Below are positions 52,152-61,096 of a stretch of DNA of 64,000 bases, one piece after another (the stretch's first letter is position 1; every line of letters begins with the position of its first letter). Below the pieces are notes generated by a model. The model was not told where the DNA came from. It did not search any database and worked only from the letters and a program-made list of their open reading frames with translations. The DNA comes from Gracilimonas mengyeensis (lineage in GTDB: Bacteria > Bacteroidota > Rhodothermia > Balneolales > Balneolaceae). The DNA lies in NCBI RefSeq assembly GCF_900182705.1, contig NZ_FXTP01000002.1, positions 1 through 64,000 on the forward strand. Reading direction: 5' to 3'. A program made the position numbers and the translations under genes.

Positions 52152-52552
52152 TGTATTATTTAAAATTAATTTTAGGCATTTATTTTATTATTTCTAGTAT
52201 AAATAGGTTTTTGACTTCCGACCATTTATTATTGGTACATAATACTTCTGATTTTTATCCGGTTTCGAAGTTATTTTTGGCAATTGTTGAATGTGGTATT
52301 GCAAGCTTGCTGTTAATATCATCAAGGCAAAAGTTGGTTGTTTTTGTAGGGCTTTTTCTTATTATTCCGGGGCTGATAATTGCGCTTGTCAATCTTCTTC
52401 TTAATTTCGGGCCATCTTGTCAAATAGGATACACCACCAATCCACCGCTATTCTCTCTCCTTCAGAAAACCTTGTTAAGCATATTGCTAATGTTAGTTTA
52501 TAACGTCAAAGGATCTAGTATAAATACTGTCATTTCTCGTTTTAATAGTTAA
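52151..52552 (+). CDS. DoxX/MauE-like four-TM membrane protein
   Basis: 133 residues with four hydrophobic segments (about 2-18, 38-55, 62-87, 102-118). The layout and LKLILGIYFIISSINRFL start fit DoxX/MauE redox-associated proteins. MauE works with the thioredoxin-like MauD to make the many disulfides of methylamine dehydrogenase. Two cysteines are visible, in IVECGIA and GPSCQIG, not as a close CxxC pair. Coupled to the propeller gene. It is proposed as the membrane redox partner of the CSSC protein. Confidence 0.68.
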   Translation: MYYLKLILGIYFIISSINRFLTSDHLLLVHNTSDFYPVSKLFLAIVECGIASLLLISSRQKLVVFVGLFLIIPGLIIALVNLLLNFGPSCQIGYTTNPPLFSLLQKTLLSILLMLVYNVKGSSINTVISRFNS

Positions 52553-52669
52553 TTGATTTTTAAACACAACAACTACTCTGGCTGATATTAGTAGCATATC
52601 TACTAAAACAATAGTTTGCAAAACTCTAATATTTTGCTATACTCCGCTAAGTAACTAAAAATCTGACAT

Positions 52670-55600
52670 TTGCTGCTTAAAAAACCCATAGCTTCGGTCA
52701 TACTGGTGCTGGCGGTACTTATTTTCGGGAGTATTGCACTGGAGAGACTTTCCATCGAACTGATGCCGGACATTGCCCGTCCCACCCTGCTGGTGCGTAC
52801 GGATTATACCGGTGCGCCTGCTTCTGAAGTGGAATTCCGGGTCACCGAGCAGCTGGAGGGCATGCTTTCCGGCGTGCGGGGCGTGCAGCAGATTGAGTCC
52901 CTTTCGCGGCAGGGACAAAGCCTCATCTTCCTCACCTTTGAGTGGGGTTTTGATATGGACATCGCTTTTCTGAACGTACGCGAGAAACTGGACCAGGCGC
53001 GCTACCTGTTGCCCAACCAGGCCGAGCGGCCGCAACTGGTGTACTCCTCTGCCTCGGATGAACCCATAGCCACCATCGCCCTGCAGCTTAAAAATGCCAG
53101 CAACCAGGCTTTTGATAACCGTTTGTCCCTAAAGCGCTGGGCCGACCAGGTATTTACCCGTCGGCTCGAGCAACAGGATGGCATTGCCCAGGCTTTGTTG
53201 GTGGGAGAAGTACAGCCGGAAGTCCAGATCCGGTTCAACCCGAGATTTATTGATCGATACGGACTCTCGCTGTCTCAGATTCAGCAGGCCGTGCAGGATG
53301 CCAACCTCTTTTCGTCCACCGGTGAATTACGCGACGGCTGGTACCGCTACGCTCTCAAAATCGAAAGCCGGATTGAGTCGCTGGAAGATCTCCGTAAAAC
53401 TCCTGTGATCTCTTTGGCAAGCGGACGCGTATTGCTGCTGGAGGAACTGGCGGACGTCCGAATGGACGAGGCCGATCCCACCTCTTTTGCCCTGCTGGAT
53501 GGTGAGGAAGTGCTGAACGTGCTGGTAAAAAAAGAATACGGCTCCAACACTGTGGAGGTATTCGAGACGCTGGAGGAGGTGCTGAAAGAAATAAGAAGTC
53601 AAAACCCGGATATCGCCATGGAGGTGATACAGGAGGATGCCAGCTACATCGAAAACTCCATTTCCAACCTCTTGCAAACATTGCTTATTGGGGGCGTGCT
53701 GGCTTTCCTGGTACTATTCCTGTTTTTGGATGACGCCCGTAGTCCTTTCACTATCGGCATCTCCATTCCTGTCAGTATCTTCCTCACCTTTGTGGTGATG
53801 TATTTGTTTGATATTCAGCTCAATATTATCTCCCTGAGCGGACTCACCCTTGGTATCGGTCTGTTGCTGGATAATGCCATTGTGGTGCTGGAAAATATCA
53901 GTCGCTATCGCCAAAAGGGGTTGGGTAGGTTTGAAGCGGCGCGGGAGGGAACCAAGGAAATTAGTCTGGCCGTGACGGCTTCTACCTTCACCACCATCTC
54001 GGTCTTTCTGCCGCTTATTTTTTTAGGGGGATTTGAAGGTGCCTTCTTTCGCGATCTGGCTGCTACGCTTTCCTTCAGTTTGATTGCTTCCCTGTTGGTG
54101 GCGTTGTTTATCCTGCCGGTATTTGTGGCACAAATCAGCAAGGAGTCAAAATCCGAAGGCATGCTGAGTCGTATATCGGCTATGCTGGACAAGGTGGTGA
54201 TGGCCTATGAACGAAACCTTGGCCGGGTCATCAAAAAACCCATGCCCTTGGTTATTACCGCTTTGATTTTATTAACTGGGGCAGGGGTGGCTTTTATGAC
54301 CATCCCCAAAGCGGTGCTTCCGCCGGATGAGCCTTCCGAAGTAGAATACCTGGTATCCATGCCGGGCAATACGGCATTGCGGTCGGCAAAGGCGGCTGCG
54401 GTTGAAATCACCAACATTCTGCTGGCGCGAACCGATCAAACCAATATTTTATCTCTGGGTGGCTACACGGACAACACCAATCTCCGCTCCATCACTAACG
54501 AGGGACTAAACCGGTTCACACTATCGGTGCCGGTGAGCGGTTTCGAGGAGGCCGAGGAAGTAGACCGCTTGATGGAAGGTATTGCCGACACCTATGCCAA
54601 CTGGAGCTTCCGCAAGATGGATGATAATGCCACGGGAGCAGTTGGGATTGGACAGGACGCCCCGGTACAGTTCAGCGTAGTGGGCACCGACCGGAATTTC
54701 AGTGCCCGGGTGGCTGCAGCCTATGCAGACTTTATGAACCGCAATTACGGCGAAGTGGAGCTCAACTTGAAATACCCGCAGCGGATTGATGCCTACCAGG
54801 TGCAGTTTAAGACAGAAGAGTTGTTAGCCTACGAATTGGCTGAAGACGAAATCATCCGGTATCTGGAATCCCTGACGCGTGGCGCATTTATCACCGACTG
54901 GAACCGGCAGGATGAACAAATTTCCATTCGTTTGATAGGAGAGAAGAACGACAACCTGGATCCCCGGGAAATTACGCTGGATGTACAAAACAAAATCATC
55001 CCGCTGACCAACGTGGCACAAATTACTCGCATTGATGAAGCCGAGCAAATTGAGCGCATCAGGCAGGCTCCTATTTTGACCTACAACTCCGATCTCAGCT
55101 TTATGGATTGGTGGTGGGATAGTGATGAAATACAGGAACTAACCAATCGCTTTATGCAACAGACAGGGCATGAAATCCAAATCCGCGGTTCAGCTTTACA
55201 GGTCATTGATTTATTGAAAGAACTGGGCTGGCTGCTGGGCATCAGCGTGTTGTTGATTTACCTGATTCTGGCTATCCAGTATGAAAACCTGAAGTACCCC
55301 TTTATCATTATCCTGGCCATTCCTTTTGCGTGGATTGGGTCGGTGTTTGCATTGTTTATTGGCGGGGTAAGCCTGAATGCACTGTCGTTTATGGGTATTT
55401 TGATTTTGACGGGGATTGCAGTGAACGACTCCATCCTAAAGGTAGATTTCATGCGGCGTTATTACGATGAAACCGGCGAACTGGAGGAGGCTATCCGGCA
55501 GGCAGGCATCAATCGTTTTCGCCCGGTAGTGATGACGAGCATGACGACTATCCTGGCCCTCATCCCCATGTTAATTCCCTTTGGGGATGGCTATGTATTG

Positions 55601-55723
55601 CGTCAGTCGTTGGCTATTGCACTCATGGGCGGAATGATTACGAGTACTTTGTTGACCTTGTACTTGATTCCGCTGGTGTTTAAATGGAGTGAAGGGGTTA
55701 GAGATTCAAAATTGAAGATTTAA
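52670..55723 (+). CDS. RND efflux permease subunit (first)
   Basis: 1017-residue inner-membrane transporter of the HAE1/SwrC-like RND type with the 12-TM, two-porter-domain layout: TM1 at about 5-22, a first periplasmic loop to about 335, the TM2-6 block, a second loop, and a final TM block. TM4 reads GIGLLLDNAIVVLENI, that is D-N in place of the AcrB D-D pair; TM10 reads GIAVNDSILKVDF without the AcrB-type Lys. The start TTG 52670 is forced by a stop two codons upstream. The last codons (SKLKI) come from a heptamer array that also supplies the stop. It precedes the adaptor gene by 568 bp of repeats. Confidence 0.9.
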   Translation: MLLKKPIASVILVLAVLIFGSIALERLSIELMPDIARPTLLVRTDYTGAPASEVEFRVTEQLEGMLSGVRGVQQIESLSRQGQSLIFLTFEWGFDMDIAFLNVREKLDQARYLLPNQAERPQLVYSSASDEPIATIALQLKNASNQAFDNRLSLKRWADQVFTRRLEQQDGIAQALLVGEVQPEVQIRFNPRFIDRYGLSLSQIQQAVQDANLFSSTGELRDGWYRYALKIESRIESLEDLRKTPVISLASGRVLLLEELADVRMDEADPTSFALLDGEEVLNVLVKKEYGSNTVEVFETLEEVLKEIRSQNPDIAMEVIQEDASYIENSISNLLQTLLIGGVLAFLVLFLFLDDARSPFTIGISIPVSIFLTFVVMYLFDIQLNIISLSGLTLGIGLLLDNAIVVLENISRYRQKGLGRFEAAREGTKEISLAVTASTFTTISVFLPLIFLGGFEGAFFRDLAATLSFSLIASLLVALFILPVFVAQISKESKSEGMLSRISAMLDKVVMAYERNLGRVIKKPMPLVITALILLTGAGVAFMTIPKAVLPPDEPSEVEYLVSMPGNTALRSAKAAAVEITNILLARTDQTNILSLGGYTDNTNLRSITNEGLNRFTLSVPVSGFEEAEEVDRLMEGIADTYANWSFRKMDDNATGAVGIGQDAPVQFSVVGTDRNFSARVAAAYADFMNRNYGEVELNLKYPQRIDAYQVQFKTEELLAYELAEDEIIRYLESLTRGAFITDWNRQDEQISIRLIGEKNDNLDPREITLDVQNKIIPLTNVAQITRIDEAEQIERIRQAPILTYNSDLSFMDWWWDSDEIQELTNRFMQQTGHEIQIRGSALQVIDLLKELGWLLGISVLLIYLILAIQYENLKYPFIIILAIPFAWIGSVFALFIGGVSLNALSFMGILILTGIAVNDSILKVDFMRRYYDETGELEEAIRQAGINRFRPVVMTSMTTILALIPMLIPFGDGYVLRQSLAIALMGGMITSTLLTLYLIPLVFKWSEGVRDSKLKI

Positions 55724-56251
55724 GATTAAAGATTGAGAAGAAGAGTTATGAATTGTGAATGTTGAATTTTGAATGATGGAATCGGAGCGGACGAGGAGCT
55801 TTCGTAAAGAAAGCAGAGAGCAAACTTTGTACAGTCTTTGCTTTCTTAACGGTTAGAAAAATTGTTCTTAGGAATCAATGTAGCAGTAAATTTAATGTTG
55901 AATACGGCAAGGAAAATTCCTCCCTTGAGGGAGGTGCAGGATTTTAACTTGTTAAAATACGCGGAGGGTGTTCGTGCTAAGGGCGGGGTTGTTTGATATA
56001 AAGCAGTGTTGCCCTTGGCGCCAACACCTCTCACAACCAATGCGGGAACAGCCGCATTGGTTGATCTCCCCTCAAGGAGAGACTTTTTGTAGTTGAAATC
56101 ATTATTTGAAGCATAATGAAAGCTGTGTTATTTGTTGCGAACTCAGCGAATTCTTAGCGTTCTTTGCGGTTAGAAAAATTGATCGGACGGGCTGAAGCCG
56201 TCAGACCGAGGCCAAATGAATCTTTAATTTTAAATCTTGAATCTTAAATTA
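55702..56251. repeat. Composite mosaic repeat between RND permease and adaptor
   Basis: Fills the 568-bp gap; no gene seen. In order: AAGATTN array containing the RND stop (55702-55737), TTGAATN array (55750-55778), REP copy B2 (55917-55977) and inverted copy A2 (56023-56094) joined by complementary GCTAAGGGC / GCCCTTGGC segments, the motif GCGAACTCAGCGAATTC..CTTTGCGGT (56137-56171), the hairpin GACGGGCTGAAGCCGTC (56187-56203), and an inverted AATCTTN array (56217-56251). Confidence 0.78.
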
Positions 56252-56291
56252 CATATACAAAACGGTCAAATGTAGAAGACGGGAAACAGGT

Positions 56292-57368
56292 ATGAAAAAA
56301 TATATGAACCTACTATTGAATTACTGCTTACTGATTACGGTACTATTGGTCACTGTTACGGGGTGCAAGAGTGAAGACGAATCGGAAAACCGCCCGGATT
56401 TAGACAGTGTGGAAATTCGCCCCGAGGTGGTGTTTGATGTGGTGGATGACGAGCCGTTGCAATTTTTTATCGAAAGCCGGGGTGTGGTGGAGCCGGCCCA
56501 GCGCATCCAAATCACCCCAAGAATTGGCGGCTTTGTGGAACAGCATAATATTGTGGAGGGACGTTTTGTAGAACAGGGGTACATCCTGCTAGAACTGAAC
56601 GACGATGAGTGGGTGAACGAAGAACGCCAAGCCTACAATGAATATCAGAAAGCAAAAAATGAGTATGAGATAGAATCACGGCTGCGTAACGATTCCGGGA
56701 GTGGTAGTAATGGAGATGAGAGCTTGTTGCGTATCACTACGGGACTGGCGGAGGCGGAGCTGGCATGGGAGCGTGCCAAGCTGAATCTGAGCTACGCCAC
56801 CCTGGAAGCCCCTTTTAGCGGACGTGTATCGGCAGAACAGGTGGTGTCAAACGGGGCGTATGTGTCGGCGGGTCAGAATCTGGGTTTGTTGATCGATGCC
56901 AGCCGGGTGCGCATTCGCTTTGATGTGCTGGAATCAGAAATTGATGCTCTCGAAGAGGGGATGGCGGTGGAGCTTACTGGTCCGGGAGGAAAGGAGTTTG
57001 AGGGTGAAATCATAGCGATATCGCCCGTGGTAAAAACGGAAACCAAAACAGGTCAGGTGCTGGTGGAAGTGGAGAACCCGGACTACGAACTGAAAAGCGG
57101 GATGACGGTAGAGGGCCGTGTATTTGTGCGCAGTGAATCCAGTAAGGTACGCATGCCCCGTGAAGCACTTCTGGAGCGTGATGGCCGTACGCTGGTCTTC
57201 AAGCTCAATACAGATGAAGTGCAGTGGATTTACGTGACCCCGGAAGCCATGAACTCTGAATGGGTGCTGATTAATCATCCCGAAATTGCACCGGGTGATA
57301 CTCTGGCCGTGGACCAGCACTTTAGTATTAGCCATCAGCAGAAGGTGGTGCCGCTTTTGGTTGATTAA
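56292..57368 (+). CDS. RND periplasmic adaptor (membrane fusion) lipoprotein
   Basis: 358 residues. Lipobox TVTGC (Cys25). Then a barrel-sandwich hybrid (RIQITPRIGGFVEQHNIVEG and the mirror half YATLEAPFSGRVSAEQV), a short helical hairpin (about 110-165), the beta-barrel domain (VRIRFDVLESEIDALEEGM) and a membrane-proximal domain (REALLERDGRTLVFKL). It bridges an inner-membrane RND pump to an outer-membrane channel. It lies between two permease genes; no TolC-type gene is in the window. Its stop TAA is within an AAGATTC array. Confidence 0.9.
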   Translation: MKKYMNLLLNYCLLITVLLVTVTGCKSEDESENRPDLDSVEIRPEVVFDVVDDEPLQFFIESRGVVEPAQRIQITPRIGGFVEQHNIVEGRFVEQGYILLELNDDEWVNEERQAYNEYQKAKNEYEIESRLRNDSGSGSNGDESLLRITTGLAEAELAWERAKLNLSYATLEAPFSGRVSAEQVVSNGAYVSAGQNLGLLIDASRVRIRFDVLESEIDALEEGMAVELTGPGGKEFEGEIIAISPVVKTETKTGQVLVEVENPDYELKSGMTVEGRVFVRSESSKVRMPREALLERDGRTLVFKLNTDEVQWIYVTPEAMNSEWVLINHPEIAPGDTLAVDQHFSISHQQKVVPLLVD

Positions 57369-57697
57369 AGATTCAAGATTAAAGATTGGAAATGGGAAAT
57401 TTTGAATGTTGAATTGTGAATGGTTCTCGGCAATAGAAAGTCCTCCCTTGAGGGAGGTGCCTTGGTTTTGGCTCGCCAAAACCGGCGGAGGGTGTTCGTG
57501 CCAAGGCACAGGAATATCGAATATTGAACATTCAACATTGAAGTCAGAAGTAATGAGGAATTTGAAATGTTGAATTATTGGTACTGCGAACTCTGCGAAA
57601 CCTTGGCGCACTTTGCGGTAAATACAATTGGTCGGATGGGCTGAAGCCGTCAGACCAAGAACACAATCTTAAATCTTTAATTTTTAATCTTAAATCC
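57363..57697. repeat. Composite mosaic repeat between adaptor and second RND permease
   Basis: Same order of parts as 55702-56251: AAGATTN array holding the adaptor stop (57363-57388), TTGAATN array (57400-57420), a single REP copy B3 (57439-57508, inner hairpin GGTTTTGGC-TC-GCCAAAACC), inverted TTGAATN units (57522-57543), GCGAACTCTGCGAAACC..CTTTGCGGT (57586-57619), the GATGGGCTGAAGCCGTC hairpin (57635-57651) and an inverted AATCTTN array (57665-57697). The whole 333-bp gap is repeat. Confidence 0.78.
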
Positions 57698-57701
57698 ACC
57701 T

Positions 57702-60700
57702 TTGCGCGAGCTTTTAAATCGAAAATATCTCGTTTCCTTCTTCTATCTCATCGTGTGTGTGATTGGGATAGCGGTGTGGCGCGTGCTGCCGATTGAGAGC
57801 ACCCCAGAGCTGAACCTGCCTTCGGTGACGGTGAATTATAACTGGGGGAGTACCTCACCGGAAATCATGGAGCAGGAGATCACCCGGAAGGTGGAGCGTG
57901 AAGCCAACCGCTTGCGGGATGTGACGGACATCCGTTCGGTTACCCAAGAAGGCCGATCCACGGTCACTATCACCTTTAGAAAAGGGGCGCCTGTGGATTA
58001 TCGCGTGCTGGAGTTACGAGAGTATCTTTTTGGTTTGGATGAAAACCTTCCTGAAAGTATATCGCCGCCTAGCATCAGCCGGCAGGTGCCCGAGGAGCTG
58101 GAAGATCAGCAAACGTTTATCGTGTACACCTTAAATGGGGAGATGCCGCCACGGCAGCTTCTGGATTATGCCCGCACTAATATCCGCCCCAAGCTGCTGG
58201 CGTTGGATGGACTGGCAGAAGTCGCCATTCGCGGGGTGCAGGATCCGGCGCTGGTGATAGAATTTGATATCGAACAGGTAGAGAAATACGGCCTTTCTCC
58301 CATGCAAATATTGGTGCAGATTCGGGAGCAGCTGAGCTGGCGTTCGGCCGGTTTTACTGAAGAAGGGATTTCGCGCTACAGCCTCATCATTCCGCCCAAG
58401 TTTGAGAATATTGCCGATATCGCAGCACTGAAGGTGCAATTGCCCGGCGCGATGAAACAATTGCGAGTAGATGATATTGCCAAAGTCTCGGTGCAGGATT
58501 ATCCCGCCAAAACTATCAAACGTATAAACGGAGACCCGGCGCTGACCATCGAGTTTGTAAAAGAATCCGGGGCTGATGCCTTTACTCTGGCCGAAAGCAT
58601 CCTGGAGCGAATGGAAGAAATGGAGGCGCAATTGCCCGAAAGTCTCTCGCTGATGCTCACCGTTGATTCCACCGAAGAGCTTCGTGAGCAGTTTGATGAA
58701 CTACAGCTGCAGGCCATATTCAGTGGTATCCTGGTGTTTTTGGTGGTGATATTATTCATCCGGAAAATACGGGCCCCGGTGGTAATTATCGGGAGTGTGG
58801 TTTTTTCGGTACTGCTTAGTGTGATCGTGTTGTACCTGCTGGATTACAGCCTGAATATCATTACCCTGGCCGGTATCACCATTGCGCTGGGCATGCTGAT
58901 TGATAATGCCGTGGTGGTGTTTGAGCATTTGAACCCGGGTCTGCCCTCTGATAAAAGTGAAAGAATCGGCCATATCACCAATGAAATTGGCAATGCGGTG
59001 GTACCGGTGTTGGGCAGTACCTTTACCACCGTCGGTATTTTTGTACCGCTGCTTTTTGCTCTGGATGAACTCCGCATCTTCCTGGTGCCGCTGGCGGTGG
59101 CGCTGACAGTTACACTGGTGAGTTCGGTACTGATCGCCTTTACATGGATTCCATACGCTCTGGTGTGGCTAACTCCGGGCGGCATCAAACCAAAAAAGAA
59201 AAAAGGGAAAATGGGCCGTTGGGTGAAGCGTGGGCTGATGCGGAGCTTTTTGCTGAAGTCAAAACTGCGGTGGGTGCTGCCGGTGGTGCTGATTGGGGTG
59301 ATTGGGATTCCACTGTTTGCCATCGAGGAGCCGGAGTGGGAGGCCGAAGAGGATACGTGGTGGCCGGAGTTTACGCAGGTGTATTTCAACAACCGGGATA
59401 TGATTGATCCCTGGATCGGTGGTTTGACTCGCAAGTTTGTGACGGAGACTTATTTTGGAAGCCCATGGAAGGGACGTGAAAACGAAATCATTTCGGTGTA
59501 TATCCGCTCTCCACAGGGAACGCCGTTGTCTGAAATTGACAAAATCGTCCAGAATTATGAGGAAATCGTGCAGCCTTACGAGCAGGCTTTTGAATTTTAT
59601 GAGGCCAACATATCGGAATATTACGGGGCTCGAATGCAGTTCATTGTGAAGCCGGAATACCTGGTGCAGCCCGATCCCTATTACTTCTTCGGGGAAGCCA
59701 TGTACATGGCGGCACGGACTGGAAATGTGGCAACGTCTGTTTCTGGTTTTAATGATGGCATCAGTACGGGTTTTGGGGGCGGATCTTCCAATCACTCCAT
59801 TCAACTAACCGGCTATTCCTACGATGAGCTGCTGAATCTGGCGAAGGATTTAGAAAGACGACTTAAAACTAACCGGCGGGTACGGGAGGTGGATATCAAC
59901 TCCAGCTACTACTTCAGCCGGGATGATTTTCAACAATATATTCTGCGGCTGAAGGAGGAGAAGATTCTGGCCAAAAGCCTGGACCGCAGGGAAGTCATTT
60001 CAACCCTGATGTTGGATCTCAATCCGGAGAATACGGTGGGCAAGGTGGAATTCGGCGGACAGGAAATGTATCTGATTGGCCGGAACGAGCGTGGAAAAAC
60101 CTTCGAAGAAGATATGATGAACCGCACCCGGAAGTTCGGAGAGGTAAATTTCAATATGAGCACTATTGGCGAAGTGGTGAAGGAAGGAGGGCTGAGTGAA
60201 ATTCGGCGCGACAATCAGTCGTACGAGCGAGTGGTTAGTGTAGATTACCTGGGCAATTATCGAATGGGGCGCGAGTATATTGAGGAAGTGCTGGAAGGTA
60301 CTCCGGTGCCGGTGGGAGCGTCCATTGAGTTTGGGCGTGGTTTTTTTGGTTTTGGGGATGACGGTCAGTCGCGGAATGTGCTGTTCATTGCCTTGTTGAG
60401 TTTGTTGAGTGTATGGATGATTGTTTCGGCCTTGCTGGAAAGTGTGAAATATCCCTTGTTTGTGATTATGGCCGTACCGTACAGCCTTATCGGAATTATG
60501 CTGGGCACCCTGTCCAACGATCTTGCCTTTGACCGTGGGGCTATTGCCGGTTCGCTGTTGTGTATAGGGGTGGTGGTGAATAACGCCATCCTGATTTATC
60601 ACCAAAAACAGCTGGAAAACGGAAATGGGATCTTTGGCTTGCGCTGCTGGATGCATGTATACCGCAAACGCATGCGGGCTATTTTGATCACCACAGTAAC

Positions 60701-60848
60701 AACCATCACCGGGCTGCTTCCTATGATGTTGTTCGGAGCAAATCAGTTCTGGGAAAACCTGGCGATTGTGGTGATTTGGGGGCTTTCGGTGAGTACGTTG
60801 CTTTTACTGTTGATGACGGGACTGAGGGTTAAGAATATCGAACATTGA
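57702..60848 (+). CDS. RND efflux permease subunit (second)
   Basis: 1048 residues, RND fold with TM1 (VSFFYLIVCVIGIAVWRVLP), two large periplasmic regions and two six-TM halves. TM4 reads IALGMLIDNAVVVFEHL (D-N) and TM10 CIGVVVNNAILIYHQ (no Lys), as in SwrC-like pumps. Its porter loops differ strongly from the first permease, with an unusually acidic, Trp-rich stretch EPEWEAEEDTWWPEFTQ. The start is TTG 57702, directly after the repeat arm. Together with the adaptor it may form one pump or a hetero-permease complex of the MdtBC kind (inference). Confidence 0.88.
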   Translation: MRELLNRKYLVSFFYLIVCVIGIAVWRVLPIESTPELNLPSVTVNYNWGSTSPEIMEQEITRKVEREANRLRDVTDIRSVTQEGRSTVTITFRKGAPVDYRVLELREYLFGLDENLPESISPPSISRQVPEELEDQQTFIVYTLNGEMPPRQLLDYARTNIRPKLLALDGLAEVAIRGVQDPALVIEFDIEQVEKYGLSPMQILVQIREQLSWRSAGFTEEGISRYSLIIPPKFENIADIAALKVQLPGAMKQLRVDDIAKVSVQDYPAKTIKRINGDPALTIEFVKESGADAFTLAESILERMEEMEAQLPESLSLMLTVDSTEELREQFDELQLQAIFSGILVFLVVILFIRKIRAPVVIIGSVVFSVLLSVIVLYLLDYSLNIITLAGITIALGMLIDNAVVVFEHLNPGLPSDKSERIGHITNEIGNAVVPVLGSTFTTVGIFVPLLFALDELRIFLVPLAVALTVTLVSSVLIAFTWIPYALVWLTPGGIKPKKKKGKMGRWVKRGLMRSFLLKSKLRWVLPVVLIGVIGIPLFAIEEPEWEAEEDTWWPEFTQVYFNNRDMIDPWIGGLTRKFVTETYFGSPWKGRENEIISVYIRSPQGTPLSEIDKIVQNYEEIVQPYEQAFEFYEANISEYYGARMQFIVKPEYLVQPDPYYFFGEAMYMAARTGNVATSVSGFNDGISTGFGGGSSNHSIQLTGYSYDELLNLAKDLERRLKTNRRVREVDINSSYYFSRDDFQQYILRLKEEKILAKSLDRREVISTLMLDLNPENTVGKVEFGGQEMYLIGRNERGKTFEEDMMNRTRKFGEVNFNMSTIGEVVKEGGLSEIRRDNQSYERVVSVDYLGNYRMGREYIEEVLEGTPVPVGASIEFGRGFFGFGDDGQSRNVLFIALLSLLSVWMIVSALLESVKYPLFVIMAVPYSLIGIMLGTLSNDLAFDRGAIAGSLLCIGVVVNNAILIYHQKQLENGNGIFGLRCWMHVYRKRMRAILITTVTTITGLLPMMLFGANQFWENLAIVVIWGLSVSTLLLLLMTGLRVKNIEH

Positions 60849-60866
60849 ACAAGGAAGGGAGAAGTA

Positions 60867-60996
60867 ATTTTGAATGATGAATGTTGAGTTTTGAATGGAG
60901 GAATCACAGATAGCAATAGGCATTGTAGTCTGCGAATATTTAACGTCCTCTGCGGTTACAACTCAATTCATCATTCAGCATTCAAAATTTAAAATT
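60867..60996. repeat. Inverted TTGAATN arms after the second RND permease
   Basis: Left arm 60867-60898 (TTTTGAATGATGAATGTTGA) and right arm 60959-60996 (ACTCAATTCATCATTCAGCA) are imperfect inverted repeats of about 25 bp. Between them is TCTGCGAATATTTAACGTCC then TCTGCGGTTA, a diverged copy of the GCGAACTCTGCG-type motif. No ORF in this 248-bp gap. Confidence 0.65.
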
Positions 60997-61096
60997 TCTA
61001 ACACGCTCTGCGCTGGAACACACTATTACTGTGGGTTGGAAAAATATCCAAAATCATAATATTCAAAACATATAAATCAAAAATGGGGTAATAGAA

